The translations under genes were made by a program, and so were the position numbers. Shown piece by piece: positions 25,219 to 33,233 of a stretch of 64,000 nt of DNA. This stretch comes from Arsukibacterium tuosuense (GTDB lineage Bacteria; Pseudomonadota; Gammaproteobacteria; Enterobacterales; Alteromonadaceae). Below the pieces are notes generated by a model that ran no database searches, was not told the DNA's origin, and worked only from the letters and a program-made list of their open reading frames with translations. The stretch covers positions 124,001-188,000 of the forward strand of contig NZ_OBEB01000002.1 in the NCBI RefSeq assembly GCF_900215315.1, read 5' to 3'. The first letter of the stretch is position 1. Each line of letters opens with the position of its first letter.

Positions 25219-26224
25219 CAATGATGTCATCAGCCGGTTTGACTTTGCCACCCTCGGACCGGAACTGATATTAGATGCACTGCTGCAACTGGGGCTGGAT
25301 GTCAGCAGCGGCCTGCTGGCGCTTAACAGCTACGAGAACCGGGTGTATCAGTTTACCGCTTATCCTGATCAGAGCCTGCAGCCGCAAAAGTATGTGGTGA
25401 AGTTTTACCGGCCTGAACGCTGGAGCCCACAGCAAATTCAGGAAGAGCATGATTTTGCGTTTGAACTGGCAGAGGCCGACATCCCGATGGTAGCGCCACT
25501 GCGCTTTGATGGCGCCAGCCTGCTGCAATATCAGGGTTATTATTTTGCGGTATTCCCCAGCCGGGGCGGCCGCACGCTGGAAGTGGATAACGACGAACAG
25601 CTGGCGATGTTAGGCCGCTTTCTTGGCCGGATGCATCAGGTTGGAGCTAAAAAAACGTTTAGCAGCCGGCCGACTTTCAGTGTCAACAGCCACCTGCTGC
25701 AAAGCCAGCAGGTGCTGGCAAAACTACAGCTTATTCCCGACTATATGCGACCGGCATTTGATACTGTGCTGCAGCAGGTAATAGCAGAAGCCAGCCGTCA
25801 GTATCAGCCTGGCCGGCAAATCCGCCTGCATGGCGATTGTCACGCCGGTAACTTGTTCTATGTCGATCAGGGCCCGTTTTTTGTCGATCTGGACGATTGC
25901 CGCACCGGCCCGGCTATTCAGGATATCTGGATGATGCTGTCAGGTGATCAGCAGGAACAGCGGCTGACCCTGGAGCTGATGTTAGAGGAATACGAGCAGT
26001 ACTGTGATTTTGATCCTGCGGAACTAAAACTGATCGAGCCACTCAGAGCAATGCGTATAGTGCACTATATGGCCTGGTTGGCGCGACGCTGGCAGGATCA
26101 GGCTTTCGTGCAAAGCTTTCCCTGGTTTGCCACCGATAAATACTGGGAACAACAATGTCTGGTGTTAAAAGAGCAGCTGGCATTATTGCAACAACCACCG
26201 CTATCACTGGTGCCAGGATACTGA
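25205..26224 (+). CDS. srkA: Stress response kinase SrkA (YihE/RdoA family)
   Basis: 339 residues from a TTG at 25205 with AGGGGA nine bases upstream; the longer frame back to 25064 only translates ccoG sequence in the wrong frame. Aminoglycoside-phosphotransferase-like Ser/Thr kinase: NSYENRVYQ near the N-terminus, catalytic HGDCHAGNLFY, metal-binding FVDLDDC. SrkA opposes stress-induced cell death in E. coli. Followed by dsbA after 51 bases, the same srkA-dsbA order as in E. coli, where they form an operon. Confidence 0.92.
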   Translation: MPAVNNDVISRFDFATLGPELILDALLQLGLDVSSGLLALNSYENRVYQFTAYPDQSLQPQKYVVKFYRPERWSPQQIQEEHDFAFELAEADIPMVAPLRFDGASLLQYQGYYFAVFPSRGGRTLEVDNDEQLAMLGRFLGRMHQVGAKKTFSSRPTFSVNSHLLQSQQVLAKLQLIPDYMRPAFDTVLQQVIAEASRQYQPGRQIRLHGDCHAGNLFYVDQGPFFVDLDDCRTGPAIQDIWMMLSGDQQEQRLTLELMLEEYEQYCDFDPAELKLIEPLRAMRIVHYMAWLARRWQDQAFVQSFPWFATDKYWEQQCLVLKEQLALLQQPPLSLVPGY

Positions 26225-26275
26225 CAATTTGCTAAGCTAGTGGCTGAGTCAGCCCGATTAAGGAAGTAAGTTAAA

Positions 26276-26917
26276 ATGAAAAAGCTGTTATCACTGTGTT
26301 TGTTTGCGCTGTTATTGCCACTGGCGGTAAGTGCTAATTCAAAATTTGTCGAAGGTAAGCATTATCAGGTAATTGCGGAGCAAGCTTCTGCCAAGCCTGT
26401 GGTCAAAGAATACTTTTCGTTTTTTTGCGGGGGTTGCTATGGGTTTGAGCCGGTAGCGCAAAGTCTGGCTAAAAAGTTACCGGATGGCGCCGAGTTTAAG
26501 AAAGTACACGTCGACTTTATCCGTGCTGCCTCACCAGAAATTCAGAATATGCTGGCCCGGGCCTATCTGGTAGGCAAAAATATGGGTAAAGGTGACCAGA
26601 TCGCGATGGCAATTTTTAACCAGATCCACCGCAGCCGGGTGCCGTTTGTCAACGAAGATGATGTACGCAGCCTGATGTTGATCAATGACATTGAAGCTGA
26701 AGAATACGAAAAAGCCATGCGCAGTTTCTCGGTGCGTGGTGCAGCCAGCCAGATGAAAAAAGAGCAGACTGAATTATCAGAAAGCCGGGTGTTATCGTCA
26801 GTACCGATGCTGGTGGTAAACGACAAATACAAAATTATTAACGAAGCGCTGAACCAGCGTAATCTGGAAAATGAGTTGCAGGAGCTGATTAGCTACCTGT
26901 TACAGAAAGACGCTTAA
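26276..26917 (+). CDS. dsbA: Thiol:disulfide interchange protein DsbA
   Basis: 213 residues: signal peptide MKKLLSLCLFALLLPLAVSA, thioredoxin-like first strand, active site FFCGGCYGFEP, the helical insertion, and the cis-proline loop SSVPMLVVNDKY. It oxidises cysteines of exported proteins and is itself re-oxidised by DsbB. The active site is CGGC rather than the usual CPHC; in DsbA the two middle residues set the redox potential, so this enzyme may be less oxidising. AAGGAAG precedes the ATG. Likely transcribed with srkA; a strong terminator follows. Confidence 0.92.
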   Translation: MKKLLSLCLFALLLPLAVSANSKFVEGKHYQVIAEQASAKPVVKEYFSFFCGGCYGFEPVAQSLAKKLPDGAEFKKVHVDFIRAASPEIQNMLARAYLVGKNMGKGDQIAMAIFNQIHRSRVPFVNEDDVRSLMLINDIEAEEYEKAMRSFSVRGAASQMKKEQTELSESRVLSSVPMLVVNDKYKIINEALNQRNLENELQELISYLLQKDA

Positions 26918-26954
26918 TATAGAAGCTGTTACCACCAGGTTAAAGGTTACAACA

Positions 26955-26979
26955 GGGCTGGTCAATCCAGCCCTTTTTT
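26955..26979 (+). terminator. Rho-independent terminator after dsbA
   Basis: Seven-bp G/C stem GGGCTGG / CCAGCCC with loop TCAAT followed by six T on the plus strand, 37 bases after the dsbA stop. Confidence 0.85.
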
Positions 26980-26983
26980 GCGC

Positions 26984-27847
26984 TTAGCGTGGCACCTCTA
27001 TCCGTTGCTTAACGTATTTCAGCTGCGCCACTATGGTAAACGTCATAATAACCAGCAGTGACCAGGAACTCCACTTGCCTAAATGCACCGCTGACCAGGC
27101 GCCCAGCTGGTTCGGATAGCTCCACAGCCCCATAAAGGTACTGATATTCTCCGCCAGCCAGATAAAAAAGCCTACCAGCACAAAACCGAGCAGTAAGGGC
27201 ATGCTGCGTTCCCGGTCCAATGGGGTAAAATACACCACAGTGCGGGCGTAAAGCCCCAGCGTAGCCGCCGCAATATACCAGCGATAATCGCCGATAAAGT
27301 GATGAGTAAAAAAGTTAGCGTAAATCAGCAACGCCACCAGTACAGCCATCCAGTAGGGGGGATGATGCACTACCCGCTGCTGTAATAAACGCCAGCTTTG
27401 AATAATATAGCTGCCAACAGCGGCATACATAAATCCGGCAAACAAGGGTACGCCAAACACTTTGCTGTAAGCGAAGTCAGGGTAGCTCCACGATTGAATC
27501 GCCCCTGAGGTTTTAAACACCTCCAAAGCAAAGCCAACCAGATGAAATAAACAGATGGCTTTCAGCTCATCGACCGTTTCCAGCTTACTCCATACCATCC
27601 AGTACTGAATAAGCAGCGCCAGGATCAGCAACACATCGTAGCGCGGTATGCCAAACAGGCCGGTGCGCGGAACCAGTAATACCGACGCGAAAAATAGACC
27701 AACAAACAGGCAGGCCCTCGCCTGTTTCAGACCAAAAAACCAGAACTCCCAGCAAAACCGCTTCAGCCCTGCAGTATGTTGTGGTGGCGTAACCTGCTTT
27801 AACCAGTTGTCCAGCCGGTTAACGGCAGAAGTTGTATAAGATGACAT
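26984..27847 (-). CDS. DUF817 integral membrane protein
   Basis: 287 residues with about eight hydrophobic helices. Conserved stretches such as FWFFGLKQARACLFVGLFF, VGFALEVFKTSG, SYPDFAYSKVFGVPLFAGFMYAAVGSY and WLAENISTFMGLWSYPNQ are typical of the DUF817 family (YoaT of Bacillus). The family has no proven activity. Single gene, convergent with dsbA and divergent from the next pair. Confidence 0.85.
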   Translation of the reverse strand: MSSYTTSAVNRLDNWLKQVTPPQHTAGLKRFCWEFWFFGLKQARACLFVGLFFASVLLVPRTGLFGIPRYDVLLILALLIQYWMVWSKLETVDELKAICLFHLVGFALEVFKTSGAIQSWSYPDFAYSKVFGVPLFAGFMYAAVGSYIIQSWRLLQQRVVHHPPYWMAVLVALLIYANFFTHHFIGDYRWYIAAATLGLYARTVVYFTPLDRERSMPLLLGFVLVGFFIWLAENISTFMGLWSYPNQLGAWSAVHLGKWSSWSLLVIMTFTIVAQLKYVKQRIEVPR

Positions 27848-27964
27848 ATTTAAATCAATCCGGGATAGCGTTATAAACTAAGCTAACCTGCCGCAAGCCG
27901 GCAGGCAAGGTTAATGCAACGGCTTATGGTAAAGTAGTTAACTGAACAAATACTGAGTAAGGGT

Positions 27965-28504
27965 ATGAATAACCGGTTGTTATCAGTAAGCGGCTTTGGT
28001 GATGCTGCTGCCGGGCTCCGGGTATATATCGCTAACCGGCCGCCCATGGCCGAGTACGCGTATTTACCGATGGTGCAACCACTGCAACGCGGTGAGATTG
28101 AGCTGATCAACAGTGCCTGTGGCAATGGCTGGCGCAAGGTATTTAATGTTTACGCCAAATTACTGTTTGCGCTGGATCCCAGGCAATTTACCTATAGCCG
28201 GCAGGCTGCCAGCTGGCAACAGTTTCGCGACCAGTATTTACTGCAGACCGGCAGCGATACCGCGTTGCTGTTTAGTCTGCCTGAACTGCAGCCAGACAAC
28301 AAAACCGTGCATATTATTGCCGGCCGCACTTATGCCAAAGCGCTGCCCGATGCCGGCTTACCGGCTCAGCTAAGCTGGTTGAATAACGAATTTGCTATAG
28401 ATAAGTTTAACCGGTTGCTGGTATGCCCGTACTTTGACTACCGCCAGCTGAATAATGAGAAGCTGGTTTTTTTAGCGCAACTGATAAAGGCATTAGATGA
28501 ATAA
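27965..28504 (+). CDS. Hypothetical soluble protein, paired with a nucleotidyltransferase-like gene
   Basis: 179 residues, no signal peptide and no membrane segment. Conserved-looking stretches are YIANRPPMAEYAYLPMVQPLQRGEIELIN, GNGWRKVFNVYAKLLFAL and HIIAGRTYAKAL. I do not recognise a catalytic motif. The C-terminus overlaps the next gene by 8 bp, so the two are probably co-translated. Codon use is like its neighbours. Confidence 0.7.
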   Translation: MNNRLLSVSGFGDAAAGLRVYIANRPPMAEYAYLPMVQPLQRGEIELINSACGNGWRKVFNVYAKLLFALDPRQFTYSRQAASWQQFRDQYLLQTGSDTALLFSLPELQPDNKTVHIIAGRTYAKALPDAGLPAQLSWLNNEFAIDKFNRLLVCPYFDYRQLNNEKLVFLAQLIKALDE

Positions 28505-28967
28505 TGAGACATTACTGACCCAATTGCAGCAGTTATCTGCCATATTAACGCCATTTCAATTCGGGGTGGGTGGCAGTTGCCTGCTATGGCAGCTGGGGCT
28601 GGAAACTTCGCCGAATGACATTGATATTATATGCAGCGAGGATGACTTTGCCGCGATTTGTAATGAACTAGCAGCAGAGTATCAGTTGCAAGACCCACCC
28701 TCTCATAGTGAATATGCCACTACACATTTTGCCCGCTTCAGCCGCTCTGGCTGGCCGGACATTGAGCTGATGGCCGGAATTGCAGTGAAAAAGGATGACA
28801 CTATCAGCCGCTGGCAGTTTAATCCGCAGCGTTGCCACTGGCAAAATGGCATTTGCTGGATGCCACCTGCTGACTGGTTGCAGCTATACCAGCTGTTCAA
28901 CCGGCCACAGCGGGTGGCGCAGTTACGTCATTACTTAGTGCAGTTGCGGCTGGGTACTGTCAGCTAG
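28497..28967 (+). CDS. Putative minimal nucleotidyltransferase-fold protein
   Basis: 156 residues. FGVGGSCLLWQLGLETSPNDIDIICS has the nucleotidyltransferase layout: a GGS glycine pair followed by DIDI, with further possible acidic position in WPDIELMAGIAV. This is the fold of MNT/KNTase and of many antitoxin-like or tRNA-modifying NTases. Its pairing with the overlapping upstream gene of unknown function resembles small two-gene modules, but there is no HEPN signature (RX4-6H) in the partner to call a toxin-antitoxin system. Its stop overlaps the convergent DUF4920 gene by 4 bases. Confidence 0.65.
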   Translation: MNNETLLTQLQQLSAILTPFQFGVGGSCLLWQLGLETSPNDIDIICSEDDFAAICNELAAEYQLQDPPSHSEYATTHFARFSRSGWPDIELMAGIAVKKDDTISRWQFNPQRCHWQNGICWMPPADWLQLYQLFNRPQRVAQLRHYLVQLRLGTVS

Positions 28968-29362
28968 TCTGCTATTTCCACTGCGCTGGGCACTAACTGA
29001 TACCCGTCCGCTTTATCTTCACCTTGCGGCCACAGTGTTACCACACCTGTCGCATAAGCGGTTTTGCCTTTGGCGCTTAGCGGAAACACCATATCGCCAT
29101 CACGCACTTTGATCCGGAAAGGGCCAATTTCGCTGTCCGCAGTAAATTTCATCCAACAACCCTGCTTACTGCATACCGAGTCAACGGTGCCTGAAATAGT
29201 CACTACCTGTTGCAAGTGCGTTTGCGGTGCAGTTAATAACTGCTCCACCGGCATCGCTGCTGTTTTATCAACAACCTCACCAAAAACAGTAGCGGCCTGC
29301 GCGCTGAATAATGAGGCGGAAAGTGTTGTGGCAAATGCCAGAGCCAGAACGGGTTTATACAT
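28964..29362 (-). CDS. Exported DUF4920-domain protein
   Basis: About 132 residues from the second ATG (29362), which has AGGAG seven bases upstream; the ATG at 29368 is too close to that site. Signal peptide (KPVLALAFATTLSASLFSAQA), then an OB-fold-like domain with VTISGTVDSVCSKQGCWMKF and the paired cysteines CSKQGC. This CxxxGC motif is typical of DUF4920, a periplasmic family of unknown function seen near metal or redox genes. Confidence 0.82.
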   Translation of the reverse strand: MYKPVLALAFATTLSASLFSAQAATVFGEVVDKTAAMPVEQLLTAPQTHLQQVVTISGTVDSVCSKQGCWMKFTADSEIGPFRIKVRDGDMVFPLSAKGKTAYATGVVTLWPQGEDKADGYQLVPSAVEIAD

Positions 29363-29522
29363 AATCATTCTCCTGTGCGAATGTTCTATTCTGGCGAATT
29401 ACCTGAGAAAGGCAAGTAGATAAAAATACTGCTAAATTGTAAATTAAAGTTTTAATTATTGTATTTTTGCGCTATAACTCAATCCACTTACAAATCATAT
29501 AAGCAAAAGGGGCAAGCTGGTA

Positions 29523-29912
29523 ATGCGATTTTTAATTGGATGTTGCCTGGTCGCTTTGTTGGTTGCGTGTAGCAAACCAAACGAATTTAACACTGCCGAT
29601 ATCAGTGAGGTATATATCGCTGATTTTGTTTCTGATGCACCAGAACAATGTGGTCCCGAAGACGTTGATTTAAGCAACAATGACGTGACACAGTTTTTTC
29701 AACTGGCACGTGAGGTTGAGCATAAAGTACTACACGATCATTATAATTACGCACCATGTGCTATTGAGGGTACGTTAAAGCTTCAGCAGCAAAGCTGCAG
29801 CTGGCAGGTACGGGCGGGTGCGACTGGTTATATAAAATGCGCAGAGCAGTATCGTTATTTCGCTTGTGATAACTGTGCTGAACTTTTTAATACTGCGACA
29901 GACCTGCAGTAA
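29523..29912 (+). CDS. Hypothetical lipoprotein
   Basis: 129 residues. Signal peptide with lipobox LVAC (RFLIGCCLVALLVACSKPNEF) and no retention aspartate at +2, so probably outer membrane. The mature part carries eight cysteines in pairs (APCAIE, QQSCSW, YIKCAEQ, FACDNCAEL), suggesting disulfides. I recognise no family. GGGGCAAG-type weak ribosome site before the ATG. Monocistronic by position. Confidence 0.65.
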   Translation: MRFLIGCCLVALLVACSKPNEFNTADISEVYIADFVSDAPEQCGPEDVDLSNNDVTQFFQLAREVEHKVLHDHYNYAPCAIEGTLKLQQQSCSWQVRAGATGYIKCAEQYRYFACDNCAELFNTATDLQ

Positions 29913-30069
29913 CAGGTTTAATTCCCTGTTGGTTGCTAAATAAACTAAGGTAGCCTATAAAGTAAACAGTCAGTGTCATTATGTAAAATATATATGAATT
30001 TCCGTTTTACTTTGGTTTTTGTGCCCTGTAGTATGCGCGCCGCAATCACCAACTTAGGAAAATAAAACA

Positions 30070-30858
30070 ATGACGTTGAAGTACATACTGCCTGCTATCG
30101 CACTGACTGCTACTGCTGTTTCTGCCGAAGAATACCAATTATTCACTGAACTACGTGCTGACCATGTGCGCGTTAGCGGCGACAAAGAAACATTGTGGTC
30201 ACTGGACGGCACTTACTTTTTTGATAAAAAGCAAACACTGGGCCCGCTTGATCAGTTTGAATACATCAACAAGGTAAGCAATGTTTCAGCATCCTTTGCC
30301 CGTGCTTATGACGACAACAGCTATGGCATCGGTGGCGAGTACTTCGCTGAAAACAAATTTGTTGTTTCAGCCAGCCACCAGCGTTTAGGTGATTTCGACG
30401 TAACGTCTTTAGGCTTAGGCTACCTGATTTCTGATGACTTTATTGTACGTGCTCAGGCGGTTAAGCCTGAAGGCGAAGATACCAGTTTCCAATTCTCTGC
30501 CAGTTACAACCACCAGCTGCAGGGCAATGATTACCTTGGTTTCACCGCTACGGTAGATGACGAATTCGATTTCTTTACCATCAGCAGTAAATACTTTGCC
30601 AGCCTGGGTGACGAGCGTTTTATCACCATCGGCGCCGCTATTGCGGATAATGACGGCGACACCAGCTGGGCAGCTGAAGCAGATTACTACTTCTCTAAAA
30701 TGACCTCAGTTGGCGTGTCTTACAATAAAGAAGACAGCTACAGCCTGAATGCCAAGCACTTCTTTAATCTCAATTGGGCGTTAGAGGCCGGCTTTGGCAG
30801 CAATGCTGACAATTCAGACCTTAAAGTTTACAGCCTGGCGGTTATCGGCCAGTTCTAA
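30070..30858 (+). CDS. Putative outer-membrane porin-like beta-barrel protein
   Basis: 262 residues: signal peptide (LKYILPAIALTATAVSA) and then repeated amphipathic strands with alternating aromatic residues (SYGIGGEYFAENKFVVSASHQRL, SYNHQLQGNDYLGFTATVDDE) ending in AVIGQF, a C-terminal Phe barrel signature. It resembles the small putative porin family of Alteromonadales/Vibrionales. Regularly spaced acidic residues in turns are consistent with a 12-16-strand barrel. Followed by a strong terminator, so monocistronic. Confidence 0.78.
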   Translation: MTLKYILPAIALTATAVSAEEYQLFTELRADHVRVSGDKETLWSLDGTYFFDKKQTLGPLDQFEYINKVSNVSASFARAYDDNSYGIGGEYFAENKFVVSASHQRLGDFDVTSLGLGYLISDDFIVRAQAVKPEGEDTSFQFSASYNHQLQGNDYLGFTATVDDEFDFFTISSKYFASLGDERFITIGAAIADNDGDTSWAAEADYYFSKMTSVGVSYNKEDSYSLNAKHFFNLNWALEAGFGSNADNSDLKVYSLAVIGQF

Positions 30859-30886
30859 GTTTCTCTGGTAGCTACACTGGTGTTTT

Positions 30887-30910
30887 GGGCAACTTCGGTT
30901 GCCCTTTTTT
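30887..30910 (+). terminator. Rho-independent terminator after the porin-like gene
   Basis: GGGCAAC-TTCG-GTTGCCC with a stable UUCG tetraloop followed by six T. Confidence 0.9.
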
Positions 30911-30926
30911 ATTCCTGCCTGACAGT

Positions 30927-30955
30927 TTGTGAAAATATGACATTGTGACTATACT
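30927..30955 (+). promoter_or_regulatory. Sigma-70 promoter of the Xre/RES module
   Basis: -35 TTGTGA (30927-30932), 17-bp spacer, -10 TATACT (30950-30955), 28 bases before the antitoxin ATG. Confidence 0.55.
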
Positions 30956-30983
30956 TTGTGCAGATAGAACACGGGGAGCTGAA

Positions 30984-31355
30984 ATGAGCGCGTTATTGCA
31001 ACCGGTTGCTACGCCAAACACGGTATTGGCCAAAGCAGTGTTAAATGCAGCAGAGCAATTAGGCCTGAAGCAAGCTGAGCTGGCAGCAGTGTTGGGCGTG
31101 CACCGCACTGCGGTAAGCCGCTTAAAGCAAAGCTTAGTGCTGGATCCATCTTCTAAACAAGGCGAGCTGGCACTGCTACTTATCCGGGTCGCCCGTTCGG
31201 TATATACCCTCGCCGGTGGTGATCCGGCATGGATAAAACATTTTATGCAAAGCCCCAATCAGGTAACTGGCGGGGTACCCGCTAAGCAGGTGCAAAGCAT
31301 CAGCGGCCTTGTCCAGGTGCTCCAATTTGTCGACGCATTAAGAGCAAAGCTGTGA
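30984..31355 (+). CDS. Xre/MbcA/ParS-type antitoxin
   Basis: 123 residues from the ATG at 30984 (GGGAG 6 bases upstream). N-terminal Xre-like HTH (LGLKQAELAAVLGVHRTAVSRLKQ) and a C-terminal DUF2384 toxin-binding region (LALLLIRVARSVYTLAGGDPAWIKHFMQSPN), the domain pair of antitoxins of RES toxins. It neutralises the RES toxin and represses the operon. The RES gene starts with a GTG that overlaps its TGA stop, so translation is coupled. Confidence 0.9.
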   Translation: MSALLQPVATPNTVLAKAVLNAAEQLGLKQAELAAVLGVHRTAVSRLKQSLVLDPSSKQGELALLLIRVARSVYTLAGGDPAWIKHFMQSPNQVTGGVPAKQVQSISGLVQVLQFVDALRAKL

Positions 31356-32098
31356 TCTGGCAAGCCAGTAAAGGTGAGCAGCATATCAGGACGGTTGCTG
31401 GCCTGCTTTTCCGGCTGGTGGCAAGCCAGGAGCAAGCTGCGACCTTAAGCCTGGTTGATACCCTGGCGGAGCAAGCTCTGCTGGAACAACTGCTGGAAGA
31501 TACCAAGCCAGCTGCACCAACTGATGCTGCCGGGTTGCACCCTTTGCTAAAAGCCCCGTTTCGGTATCCACCATTAAAGTGGGGTTCGCGTTTTGGGGGC
31601 ATTCATGAACCCGGCATTTTTTACGGTGGTTGCACGGTTGAGGTGTGCCTGGCCGAGTCAGCTTTTTACCGGCTGCTGTTCTGGCAGTCTATCATGGCAC
31701 CGCCGGTTAAACCGGTATTACGCTCGGCCCATACCCTATTTAGCGTGGGCTACCACAGTAAGCGCGGCGTCTGCTTGCAACGGGTGCCTTTTTCGCAGTA
31801 TCAGGCTGAACTCAGCAGCAAAACAAGCTACCAGCAAACTCAGCAGTTGGGCAGCGCCATGCGCGCCGCTGGGGTAGAGTTATTTGAATACCGCTCGGCC
31901 CGCTCAGAGCCCGCTGCCGATTGTGTCGGCTTATTTTCAGCCAAAGCTTTCACCGCCAGCCAACCCGAGCAAAGCAGCCAGTGGCTATGTGAACTCAGCG
32001 CCGGGCAGGTAGCGTTTAAACAAAACGGCGACACCCAGGTTTACCAATTCAACGCTACTCAATTTATGGTAGATGGCAAATTGCCCACGCCGGCTTGA
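31352..32098 (+). CDS. RES-domain toxin
   Basis: 248 residues from GTG. The RES domain shows the arginine in LLFRLV, a glycine/aromatic patch (SRFGGIHEPGIFYGGCTVEVCLAESAFYR) with the conserved Tyr/Glu/Ser positions, and the later SARSEPAADCVGLFS. RES toxins such as MbcT and Res act on NAD+, degrading it to stop growth, and are neutralised by an Xre-MbcA antitoxin, encoded here directly upstream. All conserved RES positions that I can identify are intact, so the system appears functional. Confidence 0.88.
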   Translation: MIWQASKGEQHIRTVAGLLFRLVASQEQAATLSLVDTLAEQALLEQLLEDTKPAAPTDAAGLHPLLKAPFRYPPLKWGSRFGGIHEPGIFYGGCTVEVCLAESAFYRLLFWQSIMAPPVKPVLRSAHTLFSVGYHSKRGVCLQRVPFSQYQAELSSKTSYQQTQQLGSAMRAAGVELFEYRSARSEPAADCVGLFSAKAFTASQPEQSSQWLCELSAGQVAFKQNGDTQVYQFNATQFMVDGKLPTPA

Positions 32099-32173
32099 TT
32101 AGCTAGCAAAGAATAGTGAACAGTGACACTATGGTTATTTACGATAAGTAATCGCTTAGCAATGGAGTAGTTC

Positions 32174-32953
32174 GTGGCGGTATCGCACTGGAGCAGACAG
32201 CAAAGCTTAGTGGCGTTTAGCCTTTACTGCCGCTTACCTTTTGGTCGTTTTCATTCTCGAAATCCAGAAGTTATTCGATATGCAAACTTAATACAGCGGA
32301 CGCCTTCGGCACTAGCAATGAAGTTATCTAATATTGCTAGCCTGGATCCGGCCATTACCTCCACCGGTCGTTCTGGATTAAGTGGTGCTTCCAACGCTGA
32401 CAAAGCCATGTGGCAAGAAATGCAGCACGATTGGGTAGAGTTCTCTATCGCCATGGCACAAGCAGAACAGGAGCTTACTGGTCAAGTCGTTATTAATGAT
32501 GTAACTGAAAATGAGTTGGTGACCACTTCAAAAATCGCGGCGGTGAAAGTGAGAATTGGCCAACAGTTCTTCCGCAATGCCGTATTAAGTGCTTATGATC
32601 AGCGTTGTTGTATTAGTGGTTTGGCTAATTCAAAGCTGTTGGTTGCCAGCCATATTGTACCCTGGAGTGCTGACGAGCATAACCGTTTAAACCCACATAA
32701 TGGCTTGGCGTTATCTGCGTTGCATGACAAAGCTTTTGATTTAGGACTAATTACCATAAGCGAAGATTACTGTGTGGTGGTGTCGAGCAAGGACGGCGTG
32801 AAAAATGACCACTTCTTTAAGGAAGCAATCGCAAACTTTCATGGTAAACCCATAACCTTGCCGGAGAAATTCTATCCAGCAGCACAGTTTTTAGCTTACC
32901 ATCGTGAGCATATTTTTGAGCGAAGTTGTCATGGACAAACTGCGGGAGCTTAG
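32174..32953 (+). CDS. HNH endonuclease with altered C-terminus
   Basis: 259 residues. N-terminal helical domain (WSRQQSLVAFSLYCRLPFGRFHSRNPEVIRYANLIQRTPSALAMKL) typical of restriction-associated HNH proteins; C-terminal HNH nuclease module (RNAVLSAYDQRCCISGL, LLVASHIVPWSADEHNRLNPHNGLALSALHDKAFDLGLI) with the catalytic His in ASHI and the Asn/His set. The usual end (HREHIFER) is reached near 32924, after which the frame continues 9 codons into sequence that encodes a Vsr fragment in another frame. GTG start with AATGGAG upstream. Probable role in restriction of foreign DNA. Confidence 0.82.
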   Translation: MAVSHWSRQQSLVAFSLYCRLPFGRFHSRNPEVIRYANLIQRTPSALAMKLSNIASLDPAITSTGRSGLSGASNADKAMWQEMQHDWVEFSIAMAQAEQELTGQVVINDVTENELVTTSKIAAVKVRIGQQFFRNAVLSAYDQRCCISGLANSKLLVASHIVPWSADEHNRLNPHNGLALSALHDKAFDLGLITISEDYCVVVSSKDGVKNDHFFKEAIANFHGKPITLPEKFYPAAQFLAYHREHIFERSCHGQTAGA

Positions 32954-33083
32954 CTGGCGGGTGTTGCTGGTTTGGGAGTGTGCACTAAAAGGTAAGAACA
33001 AGGCGCCTCTGCCACAACTTACCGAAGACATCACGCATTGGCTGCACCACGGCAGTAGCTTTGCTGAGCTGCCGGCGGCCTGA
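32931..33083 (+). pseudogene. vsr: C-terminal remnant of a very-short-patch-repair endonuclease (vsr)
   Basis: The frame from 32931 reads MDKLRELSWRVLLVWECA, then LKGKNKAPLPQLTEDITHWL and ends ..SSFAELPAA; this is the last third of Vsr (RxxGWRVxxVWECALRG, then a helix with EEW). The N-terminal two thirds, with the catalytic and zinc-binding residues, are missing: upstream in the same frame a stop occurs at 32892 and no Vsr sequence is seen. Vsr genes accompany Dcm-type cytosine methyltransferases; none is present here. The fragment overlaps the end of the HNH frame, marking a deletion junction. Confidence 0.85.
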
Positions 33084-33111
33084 TTTTATAACGGCTCTGA
33101 CACCAACTTCA

Positions 33112-33168
33112 CACTTTTCTGCGCATAAAAATGCGAAAACCCAACACTTTTCTGCGCATAAAAGTGTT
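33112..33168. repeat. 19-bp direct repeat, second copy in a hairpin
   Basis: CACTTTTCTGCGCATAAAA occurs at 33112-33130 and again at 33145-33163. The second copy sits inside a perfect 9-bp inverted repeat, AACACTTTT (33143-33151) and AAAAGTGTT (33160-33168), with loop CTGCGCAT. It fills the gap between the vsr remnant and the methyltransferase gene. Confidence 0.7.
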
Positions 33169-33233
33169 GTACTGCACAGAATTTGGCTAATAAACTATGG
33201 TAAGTAGTATGATGCATAAACGAAAAATCACGG

